NCBI GenBank assembly: GCA_001949185.1
Contig: BDGG01000002.1
Location: 1,085,481 to 1,149,480 of the forward strand
DNA: 64,000 nucleotides
Source: Ramazzottius varieornatus
Lineage: Eukaryota > Tardigrada > Eutardigrada > Parachela > Ramazzottiidae
Direction of reading: 5' to 3'
Both the position numbers and the translations under genes were made by a program. Position 1 is the stretch's first letter. Each line of letters starts with the position of its first letter. The notes below the pieces were generated by a model, which searched no databases, had not been told where the DNA came from, and saw only the letters and a list, made by a program, of their open reading frames with translations. Positions 23,701 through 34,400 of the stretch are shown in pieces.

Positions 23701-24455
23701 AAGGTTTCGTGGTAATGCCTTAATACTTAAAAAGGATCGTAGAATAATTCAAGTGATATGTTAGTACTGAGAACAGAAGTTACGCGAGATGCTGCTGGGT
23801 GAGTCTGCACTATGCGGGCAAAGTAAGCAGGTAATCTAACCAAAACTCAATAATGTCAAAGTTAGCTTAATGTCAACACTGTTGCAATCATCTTGAAACA
23901 TTGGCTGTTCGCAGTGGTAATAATATCGATGGTTTCAAAGCGAGAGCGAAAGCGCGGAATATGAGACCAAAGTACAGAGTAGAAGTGACACACGTATGAC
24001 GACAGCTAGCTTCGACTGCCGGCTAAGCCGATCACTGTAATTACCGTAATGGTGAACAATGAGAACGATAATAGGAAGCTCCGACATCAAGATGGCAAAA
24101 CGGCTTTCTCGGTTTAAGTGTACATAGGTCTAGTTGCAGAGAGTTGCACATTGCAACATGTCAATTGCTGAAGTAGACTTATCGACCCAGTTTACCTGTC
24201 CGAATATGTCAGAAATAGCCCTGGAGATACGGTCACGGGATAGCCTTGGGTATGGTAGTACGCTGGACCTGTTGACCGCTGTTGATCTACGATGTATCAT
24301 TGGTGGCGAAGAACTGCAATTTGTGCGTTAAACCGAACCAAAGAGCGAAAGTTGCAGTATATGTATCGAACGGCCATAAAAAGACGTAAGGAATACTCGG
24401 TTTAATTTTTCTATTCTGGAGCTTTGTGATTTCAACGTCATGCTGTAGTCCAGCC
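20770..24455. other. Intergenic stretch, no gene recognised
   Basis: The longest frame is 21811-22269 (+, 152 codons), lysine- and serine-rich with no recognisable domain. Nothing else could be supported as a gene, RNA or transposon. Confidence 0.45.
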
Positions 24456-27268
24456 ATGGCTGCACAGAAGCACTTGCTTATTGTGCTGCTGGTGGCGGCC
24501 ACTGGCGCTGACGCAGCCCGTTTTCCGTCCCGTTTTTCGATGCGGACCAACCATCGGCAGGTAGTCCCTGGGAATGGTGACCAGTCGAGTGGCTCTGGAT
24601 TTCTGAACTCGGCGGATTCTTCAGTGACATCGGCTGGCTCCTAGGCTTCATCTGCTGCGTCAGTCCTCTCGTCATCGTCCGCCACTAGTTCATACTATGC
24701 AGACCAGTCAACAGTGCAGCAAAGTACCCGCACCAGCGTGACGGAACACCCCATGACTTCCCCCGCCACCGACGCGTACACCACGCGCCAGTCGTCGGCA
24801 AGTCCGACCCCTGATTTTACTGTAACTGTAACCGCTTCTACGCAGACTGTGTCCACCCGCAGAATGACTTCAGATAGCACCACCTCTGGTGATTACTCGT
24901 ATAGCGACTCGGGAGCGGGTACCGGTGGCTCTAGTGGCGGCATGGGCGATGGTAACACTGGTGGTACGGGAGGGTCGGGCAATGGAAACGGAGGTGTCGG
25001 CGGCGGTAATGGTAACGGAAACGGAAACGGTAACGGTAACGCTGGAGGTACTGGGTCCGGAACGCACAGCGGCTCTGGCGGGCAATCGCAACGTCCGAAT
25101 ATTCTGGTTTTTATTTGCGACGATCTGGTGGGTTTGCATATCAAGCCTTCCTTTTTAAGCATCTGTTGATGGTGTATCATACGGGCGACTGGAATACTGG
25201 CTTTCTCTAGGGTCGGGCAGATCTCAGCTACACCGAAGGGAACATCTGGACACCGACGCCTCATATTGACAAGGTAAACTACTGTACAATAAACTCGTGT
25301 TTGGGGCGGAAAACGAGGACAGTCGTGATAGTCTAGCTGGCTTGGGACGGCATCATCCTGAATCGTTTTTATACCAACCCCATCTGCACACCAACTCGTG
25401 CGGCCTTTATGACGGGAAAGTACCCGTTTCGCACTGGCATGCAAACGGCGTCTATCTCTCAGGGCGAACCTTGGGGTAAGAATAATCCATTGGTTAAAGT
25501 TGTGGCAGCCTCCAGCCGACGTATCATATGCAGGTGTTCCACTGGAATTCAAGTTCCAGCCTCAGTACTTCAAGGATCTCGGCTACCAGACGTACCATGT
25601 TGGAAAATGGCATTTAGGCGAATATACACGTCAATATTTCCCAAGTAAGTCTCCGCCCTACAGTGTTGTAACCATCGACATGCTATATGCATGGTTCTTA
25701 TGAAATTGGTAGATGCTCGCAGTTTCGACTACTCGTATGGTTTCACCGGTGGCGCCGCCAACTGGTGGAACTACACCGAAGGCTGGATCACCCCCGTGCC
25801 CGTGTCTGGTCGTGACGTTCGTGAGAACGGTAAGCGCATCTTGGCTAACGACACCAACAACGCCTATTATCCCGACCTGATCAACCACAAAGCCGAACAA
25901 ATCATCCGCAACCAAGATCCTTCCAAGCCCTTCTACATGTACTATGCCACGCCCCTTGTCCGCAGCGCCTCCAATGGTTTCGGTGATGCTCAAGCTAGCG
26001 TGCCTCAGTTCCAGCTTCGTCCCTCGGCCCTGTCCTTCAGCGAGCAGTTCCCCGAACGCAAGCGTCAGCTGGCGTTAATCCAGGCACTGGACGACACTTT
26101 CATGCGCATCACCGAAGCAGTGGTCAACAAGGGTATCGCCAACAACACTATCCTGGTCTTCTTCGCCGACAATGGCGCCCCTGTCCCCAAAGCGGGCACT
26201 TTCGTACGAGGATCCAACTACGGGGTCAACTGGCCGCTCCGCCAAGGCAAGGGCACACTCTTCGAGGGCGGTACCCGAGTCAACGCCTTCATCTGGTCTC
26301 CGCTGCTAAAGAAACGGGGTCGAATAACAAACCAGCTCTTCCACAGCACTGACTGGCTTCCCACGCTGTACGAAGCTGCCGGCGGAAATCTCCACGACCT
26401 AGCTGCCGTAAGATGCAAACAGTTCGTTACCCAATGTGATTCTTAGATACAGTTTTGTTGCAGGAGAAATTGGACGGATTTAGCCACTGGAAATCCTTCC
26501 AATGTATGTATCGTTACCTCGCAGTTACCGAAATTTATCGGTCTACCAAGGCATTCTTCTTCGACAGCTGGCCTGAATTACGGACCCCGCAAAGAGTTGG
26601 TCAGCAACATTGACCAGATCTCCAACCAGTACGCAATGATCTACGAGGATCAGTACGGCGGACTTTACAAACTACTGGGTGGTAATGTCCTAAACAATGT
26701 CTTTACTGGCTGGTGAGCACTGTCCTGGTCCTCATGAAGATGAGGCAATGAGTGTAACAGTCTTATTTCGAAGGTTTGCGCCGCCAGGCACCAACGCCGA
26801 GGACACCGACGAAGCACCCAACTGGAAGACATGGACGCCCATCTCCATCAACTGCAACTTCCCCGAAGGCACAGAAGTTAGCCCCTGCGTACCATGGAAA
26901 GCCGATTGCTTGTTCGATCTAACCAATGATCCGTGCGAGAAAAATGTGCGTATCAAGTGCTACGATCTCGACGGTATGTCTTTTGACAGTTTCTATTTGC
27001 AGAATATTGCCGAGAGCTACCCTGCCATGCTGCGGCTTCTCCAGTCCAAGATCAAGGCCTACAATGTCACCTCTTATCCCGCTGTCATCACCGGCTACGA
27101 TCCTGCCTCTCAACCGGAACTTTGGTATAATTTTGAGCTATGTTGCTCCAACAGGCGTTCAACGTCCTTTATGCTTACAGGGAAGGATGGTGGGTCCCGT
27201 GGAAGGATCCTCAACCATTCGATGAAGGGGTCACCACTAACCCTCTTATTCCTGTCGAGTCCTTCTAG
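24456..27268 (+). CDS. Secreted arylsulfatase (ARSB-like) with Ser/Thr- and Gly/Asn-rich N-terminal region (11 exons, 714 aa)
   Basis: Sulfatases hydrolyse sulfate esters using a formylglycine made from cysteine. Exons: 24456-24560, 24645-25127, 25211-25273, 25337-25475, 25534-25644, 25713-26407, 26464-26503, 26568-26681, 26761-26945, 27003-27124, 27181-27268. A signal peptide (MAAQKHLLIVLLVAATGADA) is followed by about 160 residues rich in Ser/Thr, then Gly/Asn repeats (NGNGNGNGNGN), before the enzyme begins at NILVFICDDL. Catalytic features: CTPTR near residue 234 (signature 1, formylglycine Cys), YQTYHVGKWHLG near 282-293 (signature 2), FFADNGAP (metal-binding DN), LRQGKGTLFEGG and HSTDWLPTLYEAA. 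LFDLTNDPCEKN is the usual C-terminal landmark. A TAG at 24642 lies inside the 84-bp first intron, whose acceptor is that same TAG. All expected active-site residues are present, so activity is likely. The substrate is unknown. Confidence 0.92.
24900..25085 (+). repeat. Coding minisatellite: glycine/asparagine repeats in the arylsulfatase
   Basis: Six-base units close to GGTAAC or GGAAAC are repeated at about 25000-25045, inside a longer region encoding glycine, asparagine, serine and threonine. The reading frame is maintained. Length variation between individuals would be expected. Confidence 0.8.
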
Positions 27269-29693
27269 AAATTCGTCATTTAATACTCGATTTAAAGGCT
27301 CTAGTATCTATCACTTCATTGGAATTCCGAAATGAAGTTGATGTTTGTCGCTAATGGGCGTTACTCATTCGTTTTTCTCTTTTGCTGGATAACTTATCGC
27401 AACTGCTGGCTGGGAATAAAAACTGTCGAAATATCTTTTCTGGGTGTTTAAATTATCATAATGTACAGTACATAGATGTTGATTGTTCTCTTGAAATTTG
27501 AGCTAACAGTCGCCTGATTACTGCAACGTTTTGACAGATTTGAGCACCTTGCCGCAATACGTAATTTGCACTAGTTTTCACGATACTCCTGTTTGGGCAA
27601 AATTATAAGCGGACATTTCGAATCAACTTTGAACATCAGCTAACCAAAAAATAACTTGCCAGAACATAGTTTTACACAACTGGATCAGGCTCAATATCAA
27701 ATGACCGACCCATCGCTCCGTTGAGATCATCGAAACACCACCGGCAGCGCGGCTTCTCCTAACAACTTCGCAAGATTTCTTTGCAACTGAACTCGAATTT
27801 GGAGCCAGCAACGTTCAAAAGCGACAAATCACAGTTTTGCTTCTACGAGTCTGGATTGGAAATACTTATACAATATTTACATCAATTAGGCACATGGCTT
27901 GGTCTAGAGTGAGTGCGCCACTACCACCTCTTAATATTCATGGCGCTCTCGACTATGGGCGGTCATCGCCGCTATAAGTCGTTTTCCTGTTTGACAGATA
28001 TTTCTGTCAGGTTCCAATATTTGCTTGATGTGATGACACGCATTGTATGGTATGGGGGCTCGCAGAGTCAAGTTCGGTGGTAGCGAAATCTTCCCCGTTC
28101 CACACATTTGTTTGATGTCGTGACACGATGCCAAACAAATATTCAAACTTGGCCAAATTACATGACATGCTATGTACCATATACTGGACCCATAATTTCT
28201 TTTGTTACCTTGATTTTCACCGAGGTTACCACCCCCTTCCAACAAGGCCAAGATAAAATTCTCCAACAATCTGAAAACTATCATTCGTTAACATGATTCG
28301 ATTGGCGAAGGCCGTTTGGAAGAGGCTGGCCCAGTCAATCATCCATTTTCGAAATTTGGCAAGCCGTTAAGGCTGCACTGTGAAAAACGGCCCTGGCTAA
28401 TTTTCCGATCGCCCTGATGTGATGTCCATGATTTCCTGGTCTTTTCCTCGTCTCCTGTGCTCTCCGTTTTCCTTGTCTGCATTTCCTTCGCTTTTCTCGA
28501 TCGTTTAAGTGAGCGGCCTTCGCGAAACTCGTCAGTCGAGTTGTGGGGGGTTACTTGCTACCTGGCTATTGTTGTTTCAGGCTAGCCGTCGGAAGTCCCT
28601 TGGAGGCGTCCCCGCCGTCTCCTGTCTTCCTTTCATCCTATTTGGTTTTTCCCTGTGCTGTTGGATTAGGTACGTTGCTGGCCTTCATAGTCATCAGGTA
28701 GTCACGAGGAGCAATTGCTCCTCGTTTAACCTGACTAAAGCGTCCTGCCCTTGCCGTCTCCTGTCGGTGGTTTCTTGTCTACGCTTCGCTTCGACGGTCA
28801 TTCCTCTACCATTTGCAGTTTCTTCGATGTCCACCAGAATCCTGTGCATTTCTGCTCTGTTTCATTCCAAATTAGTGGCAGTTGGAGCAGGGATATACGC
28901 TATTAATATGACGCTGGTTTTTCTGTTTGGCGCTTCCGAGGTATTTTCCAAATTGTTCACGAAACGACTTTTTCTGGAGGGGTGTTAGCTTCGCTCCCAA
29001 AACCGCTCATGTAGTTATCAAGAGCATACTTTGAAGTTTCAAACGCTGGAGCTGCTTCAAACGCTTGAGCTGCTGAAAAAGGGGTGGATGGGAAGACTTT
29101 AGCAGACATGTCCATGTAGGGAGGAAAATCAGTTCTTTTTATCAGTTTTCTACGCTTGGCTTGCCGTACGGGCCGGATCAGCTGTTTCCGGGACGCAGCT
29201 GTTTGTCCCCTATAGCCAACCTGAAAACCCTACTTGACATACTATTATTCGCGGAAGTGCTCGCCGAGCCTGTTTTACTTCAATAAATAGACCGAAGTTG
29301 AAGTATTTTTCGGACAATGATCAAATGCTCAGTACCATGTCATCACCTGTCAACTCGAGACTTGAGTATGTTTCCATGAGCTCCAAATGCTCATGTTCAT
29401 AGAGGGGTGGAAAGTCGGCCTGTCCGAGAAGCGCCAAATGGAAAAAACCAGCGTCATATACACAATGTACCGAAAAATCAACCGTCGATGATGGGCGTGA
29501 CAATCAAACGGGAGCTTAATTATCCTGTGTTTTGATTCGCCGCATACGCAAATTCCATTGGTCATTTCCATCTGGCTCCTTCTAACACCCATTTTGGACG
29601 GTTAATGTTTTGGTACACTGTACCAGCTAGGAGTTCTAACAACTGGGAAGGCGGAGCGAATGCGCAAAACACCGAAAAAAACCAGCCTGCCAG
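27269..29693. other. Intergenic stretch, no gene recognised
   Basis: The frame at 28509-28988 (+, 159 codons) has hydrophobic patches but no family resemblance. Two imperfect direct repeats of about 34 bp, containing TTTGNTTGATGTNGTGACACG, begin near 28013 and 28098. Confidence 0.4.
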
Positions 29694-29928
29694 TACACGC
29701 GGCTGGCCTAATTGTGGGGATGGACAAAATTATGGGGAAGTCATTTCCAAAACAGCGGCTCCGCCAGCTGTGTTCGCTTACGATTGAAACAGAACTGGCT
29801 TTCACCATACATTGCCGCTTTACATCTGATTTTATTAAAGCTTCTATTGCGATCGAGCGGATCACTTCTCACTGAAGATTGTGCCGATACCTGAGAAGAA
29901 AGGAACAATTAGTTTCACTGAACATTTT

Positions 29929-30375
29929 TCAGAAACGAATATATGCTGTATATAATGCTTCACGAACTTGGCGAATGACGTCAAAGTTAGCGCAGAGTTT
30001 ACGGGTATGATGGCGCATACGGTACACGCTTACAATGACATCATTCGCCAAGTTAACTGGCCTTACAGTACCTTTGCCGAAGCTTATTTCATCCACAAAA
30101 GAACGGAGATAGTGTTTGTTCATCGGAAATCCGCTGTTTCCAAACGCGATCAACATGTCCACCAGTAAAGCCTCTTCTGTTGTATCCAGCTTCGTCTTTC
30201 GCCCAATCTTCTGAGCTGTGGGGAATTTCTCGTAGCGGACGATAGTCATCTGAGGAACGCGAAACGTTAGCGAAGCTTTCCGAACTGACATCCCGTTTGC
30301 CACTGCGCGAGTTGCATCTTTCAAACTTTCCACGGTATACTTTCGGCGCCTCTTGCTCTTGAGATCTTCCGCCAT
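29929..30375 (-). pseudogene. Truncated pogo-like transposase (DNA-binding part only)
   Basis: From ATG 30375, MAEDLKSKRRRKYTVESLKD begins a psq-type helix-turn-helix (AVANGMSVRKASLTFRVPQM), followed by the start of a CENP-B-type HTH region (LLVDMLIAFGNSGFPMNKHY). The DDE catalytic domain is missing: the element's other end is reached first. The frame runs on to 29929, but the last part reads through an internal foldback and is probably not original protein. Such a fragment could still bind ends and repress transposition; that is speculation. Confidence 0.75.
29965..30054. repeat. Foldback inside the 894-bp element
   Basis: Inverted arms of 28 bp at 29965-29992 (AACTTGGCGAATGACGTCAA onward) and 30027-30054, with 24 of 28 positions complementary and a 34-bp centre. 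It occupies the place where the transposase DDE domain should begin, so it may be a nested insertion or rearrangement. Confidence 0.7.
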
Positions 30376-30591
30376 TTTACAAGGTAAAGTTTCTCGAAAT
30401 TGGAAAAACAACTCATGCAAGAACACAGAACTTGGAATGATACCGTACGAAAAAAGCGCACTGCGAAATATTCACTTCCTGACGTCACATGGCCAGTTTC
30501 TGTTCCGATATAACATTCTTTGCGTTAAATTTCCGCCAGCTTGCGCTCCCCATAATTTTGTCCATCCCCACAATTAGGCCAGCCACGTGTA

Positions 30592-31454
30592 CGAGTGCAG
30601 ACGGGAACGCAAAAGCGAGTGAGCGGAGTCGCAACGCCGTCGTCGTGTCCGCCAGCCTTAAGGCGAGATTAGCCCTTGGATGGGTTCGCGGGAGGCCTTT
30701 TGACATTTCACAACAGTGGTAGACCAAGATGTGAACTACATTTTAGAAAGGGGTTCGCGAATGAAAGTTTTCACGCATCCCGATCAACTGGCGTGTCATC
30801 TTACAGTACGGAGTTTGCGATAAGGCCCTGACTGAACAATCAGATGGTCCATTGAAATCATGACAGACTTGAAAGGACCTCGCTTCGCTCGACCTGATGA
30901 ACCGAGCGCGCGTCTCAGACTCGACTTGCGTATTGTGCTGCATGAACCTTCCCGATTTATAGAGCATGGCACTGGAGCTTGACTGACCCTGTTTCAGCCT
31001 TCCATGGTGCATGTACCGTCATTACCGTTGATCGCTGTCGGTGATCACCCTCGTGGGAGTACCTTGTTTACTGAGCTGATCATCCAGGTGTTCAAGCTAG
31101 CAAAGTAATCACTTTTGTGTCCCAATGGCCAAAGTGCCGATCAAAGATCAAGCATCCCGTTGCATTGGCCTTGTCCTTGACTCTGATCCCTGGCATACTC
31201 CTCAGGCTTGCGCGCGCACCTGCAAATACTCATTTGAGTATTTGACGTTTAGGGTCATCATTTGCCGGAAAGCTGCTTCAGAGTCCTCGTTGGTGCCGCG
31301 CAGTACCGACGTCCGCGTGGACCAGCTTTACTGCTTCGTCACCGAGCTCGAGATGCAGTCCTTTCTATTCTTTACCTTTAATATTTGCGACTAATCTTTG
31401 CTTCGATTCGGACTCACCAGTTCTCAAGACGAAAGTTTCTGGTTCGGCGCAGTC
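30592..31454. other. Region upstream of TRPA1, no gene recognised
   Basis: Probably promoter and 5' untranslated region of TRPA1. The frame at 31125-31394 (+, 89 codons) has no family resemblance. No convincing core promoter motif was identified by eye. Confidence 0.4.
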
Positions 31455-34400
31455 ATGTCTTTTTTCAGCAAGGCTAAGCTGCCTCCCGGTCCTCCCTTCA
31501 GCAAGAAGTCGTCGTGCCCTGAAATGGACGGCGCGCCAGCGTACACCGACAATGCGTTCCCGGCCGAGACGAAAAGATTGCTGGAAAGCGACGCGTCTGT
31601 TCCCTTGTTATTTCAGTACACCGATCAAGAAATTTTTCAAGTACATGCTGGATTCGAATGCACGCAGTCGCAGTTGGTCGTAGATGAAATTTTTACATCG
31701 TTTCCGTTCCTGTTGCAGTTGGCGGACGAAGGAATGACGGAAGAGTTAGATCGAGTTCTCCGCGCTACGCCGTCGAAGCTCGATGTAGTGGACGATTCCG
31801 GCAAGTCGCTGCTACATCATGCCGCGGAAAACGGAAGACCCCCAGTCATAGATCTCCTCGTGCAGAAAGGCGCAAGTATGAATGAGCATGCTGTCAGATT
31901 TCATGTAGTAAGGTTTAGTTTACATAGTATCGAGAGAGATGCTTACTGATACAGCTGTCAGACCCCGCGCAACACTCTGCATGACTTTTTCTCAACACCT
32001 TCAACGCCTCGAATAAAAACATTCCATTGCGTGGAAAGAAAAAATGTTGCATGAAAGTCAGCAGTTTAAAACTGAATTAATCAATAAATCAAAAGGGAAG
32101 CCACGGACAACTAAGAGACCATGCAAATATTGTCTAAGCACCCGACGAAATGGATGAATCAAAGCCGGCTTCCTTCATTTCGTTTGATGGCTTCTCACCT
32201 CATACTTGTACACTCCCTAAGACAATCTTCAAATTCAGAGTGTCGACAAATGACTTCCTCCAGACTGTCATCTGAAGTGGCGCATGTAAGAAGTTTTTCA
32301 GTTCAAAGCGTGCGCTACTGAGAAAAACAATCTGGGTGAATATATTTGGCCAAGTGCTATCCACTGTAATTCAGATATGCCGTGAGTACTGTACATAACG
32401 TTTCGCAGATATACTGGCCAATGATCACGAGGGTAACACTCCGCTCCACCTAGCCGCTGCACGCAACCAAAGTGGAGCCGTAGAAACGCTGATGGCTCTC
32501 CGACTTCGGACAGTGAAGCGCGGCGCGTGCGATGCCGCCTTCATGTGTGCGCACAACGACGAGCTGGAGACACCCATGCACATCGCGGTGCGCCACGGCA
32601 GCGCGGCGGTACTGTTAGCGCTCTTTTCCGTTTGCGGGTACAAGGAAAAGATCAACTCACCGGGCTGGAACGGCAATACGCCATTGCATGTGGCCTGTTG
32701 TTGCGACCGCACCGACTGCCTGAAGATCTTGTTGGACTATGGCGCGGACCCGCTCGTTGCGTCCTTCAGTGGCATGACTCCCATCCATAATGCCGCTCGG
32801 AGAGCCTCGAAGAAAGTTCTGGCCTTCCTCCTGCAAAGTAAGCAGTACTCAAAAGGCAGACGAAGACTTGGGAAACATCGTTTTTCCACGTGGCGCACGT
32901 TGTCATTATTATTGTTCGGAAAGTGCGCCACTTGAGGAGAGATTTCGTAAAATGTTTTGTCCAGCTCTCGAGTTTTACTTGCCGGGATCTCTAACCGACA
33001 AATTTAGATTTGCGGGAACTTCAACTAGGATTTAGATGTTGTACCGGTGACTTTTGATGCTTGGTACGTAGGTTGCGCAGTACCGAAGGACGTTCTGTTA
33101 AACTTGGTCGACGACGAAAATCAAACTGCGTTGCATTGGGCGGTCAACAATGGCGACGTTGATACGGTACAGCTGTTAATGGAGAACGGTGCGAGTCTCG
33201 ACGCGCAGATGGTAAAACATACAATCCGCTTGCTTTATGTTGCACCAACCTTCTGACCTGCAAATTGTATCTTGTGTTATGGCCTATCCACAGTACGATA
33301 AATCCACTCCGCTGCATCTGGCGTGCGCCCAAGGACTGATTCACGTTGTCCAGCGCATGTGTGAAATTGTACCGGCTAGATTCAGAAAGATTATGGAAGA
33401 ACGCGATGCTCAAGGTCCGAGAATACCTAACCTTCGAGGTCAAAGACATAAAAACTTTTGTTCTTGTAGGAATGACGTGTTTGCATCGAGCCACAATGTT
33501 TGATCACCGCGAGGTTTGTGAGTTCCTCTTGGACAAGGGCGCGGCCATTGACGAGGAAGATAATGAAGGTCGAACTTCTTTGGTCCTTGCTGCATCACGC
33601 GCTTCTTGGCGCGTCCAAGGACTTCTTCTGCAACATGGCGCCAAGGCTTGGACCCATGACAAGTACGGCAAGAACTACCTGCACTATGTCATATCGCGCG
33701 GACTGTCTCCTGAGTTCTGCCAGGCTACAACTGGCTCCTTGAAAAACGTAAATTCCCCCTATATTCTCTTCATCATTATGTGTTTTCTGAATTTAGCTCG
33801 ATGGCATATTTCTCATTTTGCAGTGTAGCTATCTGTTGGATCAGAAGGACATCTATGGCTGCACGCCTTTACATTACGCCGCGATGAACGGCTCCCTGCG
33901 CTCAAGCACAGGTTTGGTTCGACTGGGTGCAACGGTCAACACAAAGAACAAGGAGTCGCAGTTACCGCTCCATTTTGCCGCCAAGTGAGTCATATTCCCT
34001 TCCGCGAACAATATTCTTCCGTTAATGCATTTTGCAGGTATGGCCGCTACAATACGGTAAAGCGTTTGCTGGAATCGAATTGCGGTGTCAATATCATCAA
34101 CGAGACGGATAACCAGGGTAAACACTTTTGGCTGGTCTTTGTGCATGCGATGGTCAATTGAGGCTCTCTGAAATACTCCCATCGAGGTGATCAACCTATT
34201 CCTCAGGCTTGACGGCCCTGCATTCGGCGGCGGAAAGCGGCCATTCAAAGGTCGTTCAGCTGCTGATGGCGAAAGGTGCTCTCATCCACCGGTACTATTT
34301 TATTATATTATACACAACTATTATACAAAACTCAACTTAGGACATTCGCTCAGCAAACATCGCAAACGCCAACCATGTTTCTCGTTCCCAATTTTTTTTG

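Larger units (their letters stand above)
29696..30589 (-). mobile_element. Non-autonomous pogo/Tigger-like element with 43-bp TIRs (894 bp)
   Basis: Inverted repeats of 43 bp at 29696-29738 (starting CACGCGGCTGGCCTAATTGT) and 30547-30589 differ at one position. TA dinucleotides flank both ends (29694-29695 and 30590-30591). Inside, the minus strand encodes only the N-terminal DNA-binding part of a transposase, so this looks like an internally deleted copy that would need enzyme in trans. Its ends are unrelated to those of the element at 7.9-9.7 kb, so it belongs to a different subfamily. Confidence 0.88.

Noticed and set aside
24642..24644. Arylsulfatase as a pseudogene because of in-frame TAG
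   Set aside because: An 84-bp phase-0 intron with GT and AG ends removes the codon, and every catalytic motif and downstream phase is intact.
24893..25552. 219-codon minus-strand frame rich in proline and leucine
   Set aside because: It is the antisense of the Gly/Asn-repeat region of the arylsulfatase and has no independent features.
29929..30426. The 165-codon frame as a complete host gene
   Set aside because: It lies within matching 43-bp terminal repeats with TA flanks and encodes only the DNA-binding part of a transposase.
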